A DNA stretch of 64,000 bases from Streptomyces sp. AM 2-1-1 (GCF_029167645.1 NZ_CP119147.1:5226501-5290500), one strand, 5' to 3'. Shown: positions 1 through 8,966, numbered from the stretch's first letter. Program-made: numbers and translations. The notes: generated from the letters alone by a model not told the origin.

Positions 1-275
1 GCGTCCGCCACGTTCGCCGCGGATATCACCGTGCCCGCGCCCACGACGGCCCGCGGCACCTCGCGGGCGACGGCCGCGATCGCGTCCAGTGCGGCGGGCG
101 TCCGCAACGTCACCTCGATCGCCGGGAGGCCGCCCGCGACGAGCGCCCGGGCGAGCGGCACCGCGTCGGCGGCGTCCTCCACCACGACGACGGGGAGGAC
201 GGGGGCGAGATCGATCACGGACGCGACGGGCGGGGCGTCGGCGTGCACGGGGGAGGCGGGTGCGGGGGAGGTCAT
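1..275 (-). CDS. eda: KDPG aldolase, N-terminal part (cut by window edge)
   Basis: The first 91 residues of a 2-dehydro-3-deoxy-6-phosphogluconate aldolase, which splits KDPG into pyruvate and glyceraldehyde 3-phosphate in the cytoplasm. The visible part has the family's opening strand (PVVVVEDAADAVPLA), the GLPAIEVTLRTPAAL segment whose Glu matches the family's catalytic base, and GAGTVI of the next strand; the Schiff-base Lys lies beyond the edge. ATG at 275 is chosen because the frame upstream closes at once; GGATG lies just ahead of it but there is no strong Shine-Dalgarno. A palindromic element at 306-333 sits about 30 bp upstream. Hydroxy-KG aldolase (KHG) specificity is also possible, since these share one fold. 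Confidence 0.85.
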   Translation of the reverse strand, partial: MTSPAPASPVHADAPPVASVIDLAPVLPVVVVEDAADAVPLARALVAGGLPAIEVTLRTPAALDAIAAVAREVPRAVVGAGTVISAANVAD

Positions 276-305
276 GGCGCCATCCTGCCGTCGGGCCGCA
301 CTCCC

Positions 306-333
306 TGCAACGGTCGTTGCACATGCTGCAACG
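306..333 (-). promoter_or_regulatory. Triple TGCAACG half-site, possible IclR-type operator of the aldolase gene
   Basis: Seen: TGCAACG (306-312), its complement CGTTGCA (315-321), and TGCAACG again (327-333). The first two form a perfect 7-bp inverted repeat with a 2-bp centre, and the last two a perfect 7-bp inverted repeat with a 5-bp centre. IclR-family regulators of sugar-acid genes often bind TGTTGCA-like inverted repeats; assigning this family is inference. The element lies 31-58 bp upstream of the aldolase start, where a repressor would overlap the promoter. Confidence 0.5.
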
Positions 334-404
334 CCGCGCGTGGAATCTCCTCGGCCGATCTCCTCCAGGGGATGTCCCTCAGTGGCTCTCCGCCGGGATT
401 CCCG

Positions 405-1205
405 TCAGTGGATCTCCGTGACCACGACGTCGAGCGACCACGGCCGACCCGCCCGCGCGGGCGCCTGCGCCTCCACCACGTAACCGAGGTCCCGCAACGC
501 CTCCACGAGCCGCTCCGGGTCCGTCGGGGCCGTGCCCGCCCCCAACAGGTCGCGGACCATGCGTCCCTTCGTCGCCTTGTTGAAGTGGCTGACCACGGAC
601 CGCTTCTCGACCCCGCCCACCCACTGCGACTGGAGCACCCGCACGCTCGCCGTCCGCCCCGCGAGCTCCCCCTTGGGCTTCCATGCCGAGGCGTACGCGG
701 AGGACCGCAGGTCCAGGACGAGGCCGTCCCCGGCGGTCTCCGGCAGCACCGCCTCCATCGCCGCCCGCCAGTGCGCCGCGAGGGAGCCGACGCCCGGCAG
801 TCTGACCCCCATCGAGCAGCGGTACGACGGAATCCGGTCGCCCACCCGCACGGCGCCCCAGAGCCCGGAGAAGATCAGCAGCGACGCCGCGGCGCGCCGC
901 CGGGCCGCCGCGTCCAGGGTGGCCAGGTCCAGCGCGTCGTAGAGGACCCCGGTGTAGATCTCGCCGGCCGGCCGGGTCGGAGCCGTACACAGCTCCGCGT
1001 TCTTGCCGATCTCCCCGCGCAGCCCTTCGGTGAGCCCGAGCACACCCCGCGCCTTCTCCTCGTCGGCCCGGCACAACTCCACCAGCTCGTCGAGGACCGC
1101 CGCCCGCGCCGCGGCGAGCCCCTGCAACGACAGGGACTCGGGCTTCAGGGGTGCTCCCCGCCCCGGGGCGGCCTTCCCCTCGGAGGGCGGCAACAGCACG
1201 AGCAC
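405..1205 (-). CDS. yaaA: YaaA family peroxide-stress protein (DUF328)
   Basis: 266 residues, the normal length for the YaaA/DUF328 family, which lowers free intracellular iron and limits oxidative DNA damage in E. coli. The start VLVLLPPSEGKAAPG carries the family signature LLPPSEGK; later signatures are YTGVLYDALDL, IFSGLWGAVR, IPSYRCSMG and the basic SHFNKATKGRMVR near the C-terminus. The start is the GTG at 1205, set by AAGGAG 6 nt upstream; the open frame runs on much further upstream but without family similarity. It stands alone, divergent from the TetR gene at 1404. Confidence 0.9.
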   Translation of the reverse strand: MLVLLPPSEGKAAPGRGAPLKPESLSLQGLAAARAAVLDELVELCRADEEKARGVLGLTEGLRGEIGKNAELCTAPTRPAGEIYTGVLYDALDLATLDAAARRRAAASLLIFSGLWGAVRVGDRIPSYRCSMGVRLPGVGSLAAHWRAAMEAVLPETAGDGLVLDLRSSAYASAWKPKGELAGRTASVRVLQSQWVGGVEKRSVVSHFNKATKGRMVRDLLGAGTAPTDPERLVEALRDLGYVVEAQAPARAGRPWSLDVVVTEIH

Positions 1206-1403
1206 AGCGGTTCTCCTTCGTACGGGGGAAGAGAACCAGGTTACGGCGCCGGGGCGGCCGCCGGCCGCCGCGTTCCGCTCGTCCTGCGCCGCCGGCCGAG
1301 CCCTTTTCGAGACGCCGGAGGAGCTCCTTTCAGCCAGCTCGGCCGGATCTCGTACGATCACGCGGTCGGCTCGGGACGCTCCGGGGCCAGGAAGGTGCTC
1401 CCC

Positions 1404-1931
1404 GTGACCGACCCCGGTACCCCCGCCACCGGTCGCCCCCGCCAGATCGTCGCCGCCGCCCGCGTCCTGCTGGAGGAGGAGGGCCCGGAGGCCCTCACCA
1501 TGCGGCGGCTGGCCGAACGGGTGGGATTCCGGGCCTCCTCCCTGTACAAGTACTTCCCCGACAAGTCCTCCGTGGTGGCAGCTCTGGCGGCGGAGATGTA
1601 CCGGGAGACGGCCGCCGTGCTGACCGCCGCCGAGGCATCGGCGCCCGGCTCGTTCCCGGTCCTCGCCACGGCCTACCGCACGTACGCGCTGGCCCACCCC
1701 CACCTCTATCTGCTCGCGACCGGCTGCCGCCCGGATCTCCCCGCCCTCGTACCGGACCGCCGGAAAGCCGCTGCCCCGCTCTACCGGGCCGTCGCCGGCG
1801 ACGCCGACCGCGCCCGGGCCGCCTGGGCGTTCGCCCACGGCATGGTCGTCCTCGAACTGAACGGCCGTTTCCCGCCGGACGCGGACCTCGCCCGCGCGTG
1901 GACGGCCGGCATCACCGCCTTCAGCGGCTGA
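1404..1931 (+). CDS. TetR/AcrR family transcriptional regulator
   Basis: 175 residues. The N-terminal helix-turn-helix is clear (RQIVAAARVLLEEEGPEALT, then RRLAERVGFRASSLYKYFPDK at about residues 10-52), and the rest is an all-helical ligand domain with the TetR_C_33-like pattern AWAFAHGMVVLELNGRFPPDAD. The GTG at 1404 is preferred to one at 1395 because AGGAAGG ends 8 nt upstream of it. It is divergent from yaaA with a 198-bp gap. The target is unknown. Confidence 0.85.
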   Translation: MTDPGTPATGRPRQIVAAARVLLEEEGPEALTMRRLAERVGFRASSLYKYFPDKSSVVAALAAEMYRETAAVLTAAEASAPGSFPVLATAYRTYALAHPHLYLLATGCRPDLPALVPDRRKAAAPLYRAVAGDADRARAAWAFAHGMVVLELNGRFPPDADLARAWTAGITAFSG

Positions 1932-2041
1932 CACCGGCCCCCCGCCGGGCCCGGGGCGCGGCGGGGACCCGCGTACGGCGGCCCGCGTACGGAACCGAGC
2001 CGCACGGCGGCCCGTCCGCGCCGGGTACGATGGCGGCACGG

Positions 2042-2450
2042 CAGACGAGCCGGGCGGACGGCCGCGTGGGGATCCTTCGGGATCTCCCCGAGGAACGTCC
2101 GGGCTCCACAGGGCAGGGTGGTGGCTAACGGCCACCCGAGGTGACTCGCGGGACAGTGCCACAGAAAACAGACCGCCCGGGACCCAGGTCCCGGGTAAGG
2201 GTGAAACGGTGGTGTAAGAGACCACCAGCGCCTGAGGTGACTCAGGCGGCTAGGTAAACCCCACCCGGAGCAAGGTCAGGAAGGACCGTCGCAAGACGGC
2301 CCTGCGCGAACGTTCGAGGGCGGCCCGCCCGAGTTCGCGGGTAGACCGCAGGAGGCCGGCAGCAATGCCGGTCCTAGATGGATGGCCGTCTCCCCGGCCG
2401 CCGCGAGGCGACCGGGTGACAGAACCCGGCGTACAGCCCGACTCGTCTGC
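2042..2450 (+). ncRNA. rnpB: RNase P RNA (type A, actinobacterial)
   Basis: The catalytic RNA of ribonuclease P, which matures tRNA 5' ends. Recognised directly: the 5' end CAGACGAGCCGGGC pairs with the 3' end GCCCGACTCGTCTG (helix P1). The conserved box GAGGAACGTCCGGGCTC is at about 2090-2106, ACAGAAAACAGACCGCC follows the P3-P4 region, and GTGACAGAACCCGGCGTACA is the universally conserved 3' half of P4. About 408 nt is normal for Streptomyces. TACGAT at 2026-2031 is a plausible -10 box. Exact ends are approximate to a few nucleotides. Confidence 0.95.
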
Positions 2451-2829
2451 CCCACATTCTCAGCTCGGCCACGGCAACCGCCTCCGACCAGCCTCTGGGG
2501 CCCTTGCTGACCAGTTCGGCCCGAGTCCCGCTTCAGCGCAGACATCCGGCCCGCTCCTCCGCCCCGGGGCGCAGCGCTGCCCTTCCTCTCCCGCCGCCGA
2601 TGCCGTGACCGTGACTTCGACGCCTCGTTCCGTAGGTCGTGCCGGGACAACCGGGAACTGGTCCGCACCCTCGCACTCACTCCTCACCCTCGGCGTCGGC
2701 GTCCTCGACGACACGGCACGGCGCGGCACGACGCAGGGGATGTCGGACAGGCGTCGCGGTGTTCGCCGGAGTCCGCTCCGTTGGCGGCGTCGCCCGTGGA
2801 CACGAGGGGCCCGGCCTGCGGGCGGACGC
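2451..2829. other. Intergenic, no gene recognised
   Basis: Lies between rnpB and the chitinase terminator. Reading frames here show no family similarity and no convincing start with a ribosome-binding site. It would contain the rnpB 3' flank. Confidence 0.6.
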
Positions 2830-2867
2830 GGGAGGACCCGGTGGCTGCCGGGCCACCGGGTCCTCCC
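2830..2867 (-). terminator. Chitinase terminator
   Basis: A perfect 15-bp stem (GGGAGGACCCGGTGG with CCACCGGGTCCTCCC) and an 8-nt loop, starting about 30 bp after the chitinase stop codon. There is no U-tract, as usual for Streptomyces terminators. Confidence 0.85.
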
Positions 2868-2897
2868 GTGCGTCGGGTCAAGCGGGCGGAGCGGGGG

Positions 2898-5255
2898 TCA
2901 GCACGCGCCCTGGTCCTTCCAGACGCCCCAGTCACCGGTGGTGCCGGGCTCCTCGTTCTGGGTCCACCAGCCGGCCTTCCAGTTGCGGCCCTTGTGCGAG
3001 ACCACGTTGCCGCTGTTGTAGACCTGACCCGCGACGTACGCCGGGTTGGTGCAGGTGCTGCCCGGGGGCGTCGTCGGCGGGGTGGTCGGCGGGGTGGTGG
3101 GGGGAGTCGTCGGCGGAGTGGTGGGCGGGGTCGTGGTGCCCGGCTCCACCACCGTGGTGCCGCGCGCCAGGTCGCCGGCGAGGGCGTAGGTCGTGCCGGA
3201 GATGTTCACCGTCCAGTTGGAGGGCGTGGACACCGGCAGGTAGTAGTTGAACGCCAGGTCGACCGAGGCACCCGGGGCCAGCGTCTGCCATGCCGGGAGC
3301 TTCAGGGAGACCCGGTGGAAGTCGCCCTTCAACCCGCCGACGTTGCTGCCGGTGTGGTCGCTGCTGATCACCTTCGTGCCGAATCCGGACTGGTCCGACG
3401 CGTTGTTCGGAGCCGAGGTCGCGTAGTCGAACTGGAACTCGGTGCCGCCCGGCAGGGTGGTCCGGGTGTTGTTGGTGATCTTGATCTTCGGCGTGATCGG
3501 GTAGTTGGAGTCGCCGAGCTTGAACTCGGTGAACTCCGTGGTCACGTCCACGGCGCTCTTCGGCAGCGCGGTGTTGGACTTGGTCGCGCCGTACGGAGAG
3601 GCCGACTTGAACTTGTCGTACATCAGCGAGGTGAGCGTGTCGCCCATCTCGTACTGGCCCTTCGCGGCGTTCCAGGCGTAGTCGCCCGCCATCTCCCAGA
3701 CCATCGTGCCGCCGATGCCGCGGTCCACGACGTAGTCGGCCTTGGCCGCCACCGACTGCTCGTCCTCGGTGGAGAGGAAGACCTTCTTCTGGGCGTTCCA
3801 CAGCCACGGCGCGACCAGCTTGGCGTCGTACTTGCGGACGTAGGTGCCGGTCAGCGTGGTGTTCGCGGGGAAGCCGTACGTGGTGACGTAGTCGCCGACG
3901 ATCCCCTTCTCCAGGTTCTTGGCGTGCCACATCGGGTTGGAACCGGCGGGGGACTCGACCCCGTTGGTGTCCTTGTCGTGCCACAGGTTGTCGATGCCCA
4001 CGGCGCCGTCACCGCACTTGGTCAGTCCGGCGCCGGCCGGGCAGGTCGTCGCGGACGCCTTGCCCCACAGACCGTCGGTGCCGCCCTGCACGTTCTTGTG
4101 GCCTCGGGTGTAGTACGGCAGGCCGATGTTGATGCGGCCCGCCGGCATCGAGCCGCGGAAGTAGTGGTACGCCCAGTCGGTGTTGAGGTACCCGACGCCT
4201 CCGTACTGGGAGCTGCCGTAGACGTTCGCGGCCGCCAGCTCGGCGTCCTTGCCGTCGTCGAACAGCGAGGCGTTGGGGCCGACGTACTCGTTCCACGCCC
4301 CGTGCAGGTCGTAGGACATGATGTTGACGTAGTCCAGGTACTTCTGCATCTGGAACGTCTCCATGCCCCGCAGCAGGTAGCCGGACGAGGGAGCGGCGAC
4401 GGTGAGCAGGTAGTGCTTGCCGTCGGCGGCGCCCGCGCGGTCGAGCTTCTCGCGCAGCGACTTCATCAATGCCGCGTAACCCTTGACCAGCCCGGCCCGG
4501 CGGGCGTTGGAGAGCTGCCAGTCGAGCGGGTTGCCCGCGTCCTTCATGGTGGTCGGGTACTCGTAGTCGATGTCGACGCCGTTGAACCCGTACGTGCGGA
4601 TGAAGTCGACCGAGGAGTTCGCGAAGGTGTCGATGCCGGCCTGGTTGACCGAGCCGTCGGCGTTGGTGGCCATCGAGTAAAAGCCGCCGGAGGCGACCCG
4701 GTTGCCGTCGTCGCCGAAGTACCCGCCGGTCTCGGCCCAACCGCCCACCGAGATGAGGGTCTTCACGTTCGGGTACTTCTTCTTGAACTTCGTCAGCTGG
4801 TTGAAGTGGCCCTTGTAGGGGAGGGCCGGATCCATTTCGGCGCCCGCGACACCCGGCCAGGTCATGCCGGTGGCCGCGTTGTTCGCGTTGTTCGCACCCA
4901 CGGAGATCTTGTTGTCCCCACCGACGTGGGCGAAGGCGTAGTTCAGGTGGGTGACCTTGGACCACGGGATATTGTTGGCGAGGTAGGCGGGGGTGCCGTC
5001 CTTGCCGGTGCGCCAACCGGTGAAGTAGCCGATGACGCGGCGCTGGTGGTCCGCGCCCATCTTCTCGCGGCCCTCGGAGTCGTAGACCGAGCAGTACGGG
5101 ACGTCGACGCCGGCCGTCTTGTACAGCCCGTCGGGGCGACACGACTCGTTGTCGGCGGCGTGCGAGACGCCGGCCGAGAGACCACCGACCAGCAGTCCGG
5201 CGATGGTGGCGCCGGATGCCAGAAGGATCGCTCTCGTACGTGCGGGGGACGGCAT
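2898..5255 (-). CDS. Secreted GH18 chitinase with ChiC and CBM5/12 domains
   Basis: 785 residues. Order: Sec signal peptide (residues 1-34, hydrophobic run [20 protein letters not shown], cleaved near SHAA), GH18 barrel (about 70-560), chitinase C-terminal (ChiC-type) beta domain (about 580-700), a repeated TTPP linker (about 703-731), and a C-terminal CBM5/12 chitin-binding module (about 735-785, [19 protein letters not shown]). It hydrolyses chitin outside the cell. The family motif DxxDxDxE appears as NGVDIDYE, with catalytic acid E232 and D228/D230 present but the first Asp replaced by N225. SVGGW (169-173) and the NIMSYDLHG strand are also present. ATG 5255 follows AGGAGG with a 4-nt spacer. 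Its promoter carries a double chitinase-type repeat. Confidence 0.95.
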   Translation of the reverse strand: MPSPARTRAILLASGATIAGLLVGGLSAGVSHAADNESCRPDGLYKTAGVDVPYCSVYDSEGREKMGADHQRRVIGYFTGWRTGKDGTPAYLANNIPWSKVTHLNYAFAHVGGDNKISVGANNANNAATGMTWPGVAGAEMDPALPYKGHFNQLTKFKKKYPNVKTLISVGGWAETGGYFGDDGNRVASGGFYSMATNADGSVNQAGIDTFANSSVDFIRTYGFNGVDIDYEYPTTMKDAGNPLDWQLSNARRAGLVKGYAALMKSLREKLDRAGAADGKHYLLTVAAPSSGYLLRGMETFQMQKYLDYVNIMSYDLHGAWNEYVGPNASLFDDGKDAELAAANVYGSSQYGGVGYLNTDWAYHYFRGSMPAGRINIGLPYYTRGHKNVQGGTDGLWGKASATTCPAGAGLTKCGDGAVGIDNLWHDKDTNGVESPAGSNPMWHAKNLEKGIVGDYVTTYGFPANTTLTGTYVRKYDAKLVAPWLWNAQKKVFLSTEDEQSVAAKADYVVDRGIGGTMVWEMAGDYAWNAAKGQYEMGDTLTSLMYDKFKSASPYGATKSNTALPKSAVDVTTEFTEFKLGDSNYPITPKIKITNNTRTTLPGGTEFQFDYATSAPNNASDQSGFGTKVISSDHTGSNVGGLKGDFHRVSLKLPAWQTLAPGASVDLAFNYYLPVSTPSNWTVNISGTTYALAGDLARGTTVVEPGTTTPPTTPPTTPPTTPPTTPPTTPPGSTCTNPAYVAGQVYNSGNVVSHKGRNWKAGWWTQNEEPGTTGDWGVWKDQGAC

Positions 5256-5377
5256 GGTGCCTCCTGGGGAGGGGAGGATGTCAGGACACATCGTGGATCA
5301 ACATGCGGAAGGGTGAAGCTGGTTGGCCCGCGACGTGCGCACATCCGACGGGCTGGCTCCCTGAGAAGATGAAGGGA

Positions 5378-5420
5378 ACGTTAAGAGGACTAGACCAACC
5401 CGTCAATAGGTCTGGACCAA
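5378..5420 (-). promoter_or_regulatory. Chitinase promoter with paired 12-bp DasR/chitinase-type repeats
   Basis: On the minus strand, TTGACG (5401-5406) and TAACGT (5378-5383) are separated by 17 bp, a good -35/-10 pair. Two related 12-mers flank the -35: GGTCTGGACCAA (5409-5420) just upstream and GGACTAGACCAA (5387-5398) in the spacer, 22 bp apart (two helical turns). Streptomyces chitinase promoters are known to carry such paired repeats governing chitin induction and glucose repression, and the sequence resembles the DasR site TGGTCTAGACCA. Regulator identity is inferred. Confidence 0.85.
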
Positions 5421-5849
5421 AGCGCAGTCGGACGTGGGTGTTCCGCGCCCGCCGCGCCCGGCCGACGCGACGGTGGCGCCCCACGACGGGACCGACCGGA
5501 GGGGTCCGGAGGGGTCCGGAGGGGAGGCGGGCGCGGCGGGCCGGCCACCGGTACGCCGCCGTCGGCGGTCCGTCCGCGTATCCAGCGGATGCGTCGCGAA
5601 GGGGGCCGTTCGTCCGGCCCCCACCCTTCGCCGCGATCCACCGCGAAGTCCCGTGTCGGCCGGCCGACCGAACTCCTGGCCCGGATACGGCTTCCGGAGT
5701 CGAGTCGCCTCGTGGTGGTGCCCGTCGCCGCGGGGCGCCGGCGGTGCCCCGCCGTGGTTGCGGGACCGGAATCGCCTCGGAGATCCCTTGCTGGGCGGGA
5801 AACGAAATCGCCCATGCCGGACAACGGGGCGGTCTCTCGGCGGCGTTCG
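5421..5849. other. Intergenic between chitinase and mannanase promoters
   Basis: No gene recognised. It holds a small tandem pair of the decamer GGGGTCCGGA (5501-5510 and 5511-5520), with no known function. Confidence 0.55.
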
Positions 5850-5861
5850 CACAACGTTGAG
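5850..5861 (+). promoter_or_regulatory. AACGTT-centred palindrome, candidate LacI-family operator of the mannanase gene
   Basis: CACAACGTTGAG, matching 9 of 12 positions of the perfect palindrome GACAACGTTGTC in front of the ROK kinase gene. It is 112 bp upstream of the mannanase start and about 43 bp upstream of the likely -35, so it would act at a distance or on another promoter. Candidate site of the LacI protein encoded at 7908-8966. Confidence 0.5.
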
Positions 5862-5903
5862 TAAAGAATTCCGCCGACGGGTTGCGGAGCCCCGTCCGAC
5901 CCA

Positions 5904-5932
5904 TTGACGAGTATCGGCGCAGCGGCCATCTT
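5904..5932 (+). promoter_or_regulatory. Candidate mannanase promoter
   Basis: TTGACG (5904-5909), a 17-bp spacer and CATCTT (5927-5932). The predicted transcript start leaves a leader of about 30 nt before the ATG at 5973. The -10 is weak. Confidence 0.45.
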
Positions 5933-5972
5933 GGCGACACGTATTCGGTTCGGCCGAGAGGGCTTGGATGCC

Positions 5973-6977
5973 ATGAGAAGAATCCGGTACTACGTCACCT
6001 TCATAACCGCCGCCGCTGTCGCGGCCGCGATCTTCGTCTGGCCGTCGGCGGGTTCGGCACAAGCCTTTCCCGCGACGCCCAAGCAGAATGTGCTGACCTA
6101 TCTCCGCTCCATTTCCGGAAATCACATCGTTTCCGGCCAGCACAACAAGGAGCCCGCCTCCGCGCCGGGGCAGTACACGCAACAGGTCAAGGACGTGACC
6201 GGGCAGTATCCCGGGCTGTGGGGCGGCGACCTGATGTTCAACGCGGCGGACGTGGCCAACCGGCAGCGTGTGGTCGACCAGGCGAAGACCGAGTGGGCCA
6301 ACGGTTCGCTGGCCGCTCTGACCTGGCACGTCTGCCCGCCGACCGGCGGGAGTACCTGCGCGTTCGAAGGCGGCGTGAAGTCGACCGTCCCGGCCGCGCA
6401 GTTCTCGCAGATCGTCACCGACGGCAGTGCGCTGAACACCGCGTGGAAGCGGCGCCTCGACGAGGTCGTCCCCTACCTCCAGCAGTTGAAGAGCGCCGGC
6501 GTCCCGGTGCTCTTCCGGCCGCTCCACGAGATGAACGAATCCTGGAACTGGTGGGGCAATCGGCCCGGGGCGAACGGCAGTGCCCGCCTCTACCGGATCA
6601 CCCACGACTACCTCGCCCGGACGAAAGGCCTGGACAATCTGATCTGGGTGTGGAACGTGCAGGACAATCCGGCGGGCGGGTGGAGCAATTACTACCCGGG
6701 GGATCAGTACGTCGACGTCGTCTCGCTGGACGTCTGGTACAAGAACTATCCCACTTCCGCCGATTACCAGCAGATGCGGAGCATCGCGGGGACGAAGCCC
6801 ATGGCCCTTGCCGAGATGGGTAAGGTGCCGACCGCTTCGCTGCTGGACAACCAGCCGCAGTGGGCATGGTTCATGATGTGGTCGGAACAACTGCGGGGAA
6901 ACAACACCAACGCGGAGATCCAGACGGCCTATTTCCTCCCCCGCGTGCTGAACCAGGGTGAGATCGCGCTGCCCTGA
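5973..6977 (+). CDS. Secreted GH26 beta-mannanase
   Basis: 334 residues. The signal peptide is MRRIRYYVTFITAAAVAAAI through SAGSAQA (about residues 1-31), followed directly by a single GH26 catalytic domain with no carbohydrate-binding module. Predicted catalytic residues are the acid/base E186 in RPLHEMN and the nucleophile E281 in ALAEMG, both in the family's standard context; NEDTWNWWG-like NESWNWWG (188-195) follows. It should cut internal beta-1,4 linkages of mannan or galactomannan outside the cell. ATG 5973 gives a clean signal peptide and has GAGAGGG upstream. Being next to a beta-mannosidase/ABC operon, it supplies that operon's substrate. Other GH26 specificities are less likely in this context. 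Confidence 0.9.
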   Translation: MRRIRYYVTFITAAAVAAAIFVWPSAGSAQAFPATPKQNVLTYLRSISGNHIVSGQHNKEPASAPGQYTQQVKDVTGQYPGLWGGDLMFNAADVANRQRVVDQAKTEWANGSLAALTWHVCPPTGGSTCAFEGGVKSTVPAAQFSQIVTDGSALNTAWKRRLDEVVPYLQQLKSAGVPVLFRPLHEMNESWNWWGNRPGANGSARLYRITHDYLARTKGLDNLIWVWNVQDNPAGGWSNYYPGDQYVDVVSLDVWYKNYPTSADYQQMRSIAGTKPMALAEMGKVPTASLLDNQPQWAWFMMWSEQLRGNNTNAEIQTAYFLPRVLNQGEIALP

Positions 6978-7023
6978 CGGCTGTGCGCGAGCGGTGCGCG
7001 ACAGGGCCGGCCGACGGCGCCGG

Positions 7024-7701
7024 TCACAGCCAGCCGCGCAACGCCCGGAGGAAGCCGGACGGATCGTCACGGTGGACGGTGTGCCCCGCACCGTCCACCG
7101 TGCGTACGTGCCAGCCACGACGGCTCAGCGTCGCGGCCTCCGTCGTCGGTATCCGCTCGCTGGGGTCGGCCAGCAGGACGAGCGAGGGGACCGCGGGGGT
7201 GTCCGGCAGGCCGGGCAGATGCCGCAGGGCGGTGACGGATGCCGGATCCCAGGTGGCCAGGGCCTGGTGTTCCATCGAGAGGTCCTCGTCGCGCCAGCGG
7301 GGGTGCAGGGCGCGCAACTCCTCCCGGGTGGCGTATTTCGCGGCGCGCAGCGCGTCCAGGTCCCGTCGGCGGGGCAGCCAGGCCGGGTCGCAGTGAACCG
7401 CACGGGCGCAGCGCAGTCCGGCCACGGCGAACAGCAGCGCGGCCGAGCCCAGCGAGTGGCCGACGGCCACGTCGGGTGCCCGGGGCAGGCTTTCCAGGAG
7501 GCTGTCAGCGAGTGAGGCGGGTGTGTACGTCCCGGCGGGCTCACTGGCGCCGTGTCCGGGCAGGTCCACGGCGACGACGCGGTAGCCGTGCTCCGCGATC
7601 GCCGGGGCCACCCGGCTCCAACTGCGCGAGTCCGTCATGATGCCGTGCACCAGTACGGCCGTGCGGGGCCCGTCGCCCCAGACCCGGGTCGCCGGCTTCA
7701 C
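7024..7701 (-). CDS. Alpha/beta hydrolase
   Basis: 225 residues, alpha/beta-hydrolase fold. Seen: oxyanion-hole strand VLVHGIMTDSRSW, RVVAVDLPGHGAS, nucleophile elbow GHSLG (Ser), acid near LLADPSE and catalytic His in DGAGHTVHRDDP. No signal peptide, so cytoplasmic. The GTG at 7701 is chosen because the recognisable fold begins right after it; there is no clear ribosome-binding site, so an upstream start cannot be excluded. It converges on the mannanase gene (46 bp) and lies 206 bp downstream of the LacI gene, separated by a strong terminator, so it is probably not part of the mannan operon. Substrate unknown. Confidence 0.8.
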   Translation of the reverse strand: MKPATRVWGDGPRTAVLVHGIMTDSRSWSRVAPAIAEHGYRVVAVDLPGHGASEPAGTYTPASLADSLLESLPRAPDVAVGHSLGSAALLFAVAGLRCARAVHCDPAWLPRRRDLDALRAAKYATREELRALHPRWRDEDLSMEHQALATWDPASVTALRHLPGLPDTPAVPSLVLLADPSERIPTTEAATLSRRGWHVRTVDGAGHTVHRDDPSGFLRALRGWL

Positions 7702-7785
7702 GATCGGACCGCGGAGTGATCGCCGCGCACGGCGGCCGGCAGCGGGGAGGATGTGGCCACAGAAGGCTCCGAGACGGGGGAAGGG

Positions 7786-7815
7786 CCCGCCGCCCCGGAG
7801 GTCGGGGGCGGCGGG
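7786..7815 (-). terminator. Terminator of the mannan-utilisation operon
   Basis: An 11-bp perfect GC stem (CCCGCCGCCCC with GGGGCGGCGGG) and an 8-nt loop, about 92 bp after the LacI stop codon on the minus strand. Confidence 0.75.
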
Positions 7816-7907
7816 CGGCGGGTCGTACCGGGCGGGTGGGGGAGCGGGCGGGCGGCGGGGTGACGCGGGTGCGGGCCGTGCGCCCGACCCGGCCGGACGG
7901 TCCCGTT

Positions 7908-8966
7908 TCAGTGGGCGGTGGCCCGCGGGGGCGCGCTGCTGCCGCGGGGCAGCAGCGCGGGCACCGCGGCGGGCCCGGACGTGGGGTTGCGGCGGTGGAC
8001 GACGTCGAAGAGCCGACGGGTGACGTCGGCGCCGAAGCCGAAGACGTCGTGGCTCATCGCGGACAGGTTCGGACGGGTGAGCTGGCACAGCTGGGAGTCG
8101 TCCCAGGCGATCAGGCTCACGTCCGCCGGCACGCTCAGGCCCATCTCCGCGGCCACGGAGATGCCGGCGACGGCCATGATGTCGTTGTCGTAGATGATCG
8201 CGGTGGGCCGTTCCGAGGAGGCGAGCAGCGACCGGGTCGCCCGGGCGCCCTGCTCACCGGAGTAGTCGGTGGTGACGCTGCGGGCCGGATCCAGTCCCAG
8301 CTCCGCCGTGATCGTGTCCAGCGCGGTGGTACGGATCATGGTGTGGCCGAGCGCCGGGTGCCCGCCCACCCGTGCGATCCGCCGGTGCCCGAGGGCGGCG
8401 AGGTAGCGCACCGCCTCGTTCACCGCGGCCGCGTCGTCGGTCCACATCGAGGTGAAGCCACCGGTCAGGGACGGATGACCGACCGCGACCGCCGGCAGTC
8501 CGATCGCCGCCAGCTCGGTGATCCGCGGGTCGTTTCGCTGGATGTCGACCAGGATGGAACCGGCGATCCGGCGGGACCGCCACCACTGCCGGTGGACCGC
8601 GATCTCCTGGTCGGTGTCCCGCACGAGGTGCAGCAGCAGGGAGCACCCCTGCCCCTCCAGCACGGACTCGACTCCGGAGATGAACTCCATGTAGTACGGC
8701 TCCAGGCCGAGTTGGCGAGCGGGGCGGGCGATGACCAGACCGACGGTGTCCCCGCCGCCGGTCGCCGAACCGGAGAGCTTGATGGCGGCCTGGTTCGGGA
8801 CCCAGCCCAGCTCCGCGACGGCCCCCATGATGCGCTCGCGGGTGGCCTCCGAGACGCCCGGACGGTTGTTGAACGCCAGGGAGACCGCTCCTCGGGACAC
8901 ACCGGCCCGGGCCGCCACGTCGGAGATCGTCACGCGCCCCGGCCGGCGGGCGTTCCCCTCACTCAC
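7908..8966 (-). CDS. LacI-family repressor of the mannan locus
   Basis: 352 residues. The N-terminal LacI helix-turn-helix is at about residues 11-32 (RVTISDVAARAGVSRGAVSL) and the hinge at LGWVPNQAAIKLSG. A periplasmic-binding-protein-like sensor domain follows (VGLVIARPA, PTAIIYDNDIMAVAG, VSLIAWDDSQLCQL). The GTG at 8966 has GGAAG upstream and overlaps the beta-mannosidase stop codon by 8 bp, so the two are translationally coupled and the repressor is the last gene of the operon it presumably controls. Expected effector: a mannooligosaccharide or mannose derivative. The candidate operator is the AACGTT palindrome found at three promoters of the locus. Confidence 0.9.
   Translation of the reverse strand: MSEGNARRPGRVTISDVAARAGVSRGAVSLAFNNRPGVSEATRERIMGAVAELGWVPNQAAIKLSGSATGGGDTVGLVIARPARQLGLEPYYMEFISGVESVLEGQGCSLLLHLVRDTDQEIAVHRQWWRSRRIAGSILVDIQRNDPRITELAAIGLPAVAVGHPSLTGGFTSMWTDDAAAVNEAVRYLAALGHRRIARVGGHPALGHTMIRTTALDTITAELGLDPARSVTTDYSGEQGARATRSLLASSERPTAIIYDNDIMAVAGISVAAEMGLSVPADVSLIAWDDSQLCQLTRPNLSAMSHDVFGFGADVTRRLFDVVHRRNPTSGPAAVPALLPRGSSAPPRATAH

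Noticed and set aside
2781..5372. 863-codon open frame opposite the chitinase gene
   Set aside because: A GC-rich antisense shadow: low-complexity Val/Arg/Gly sequence, no family similarity, and it covers a clear chitinase on the other strand.
5501..5520. Tandem GGGGTCCGGA decamers
   Set aside because: Only two full copies in a GC-rich spacer; no sign of function.
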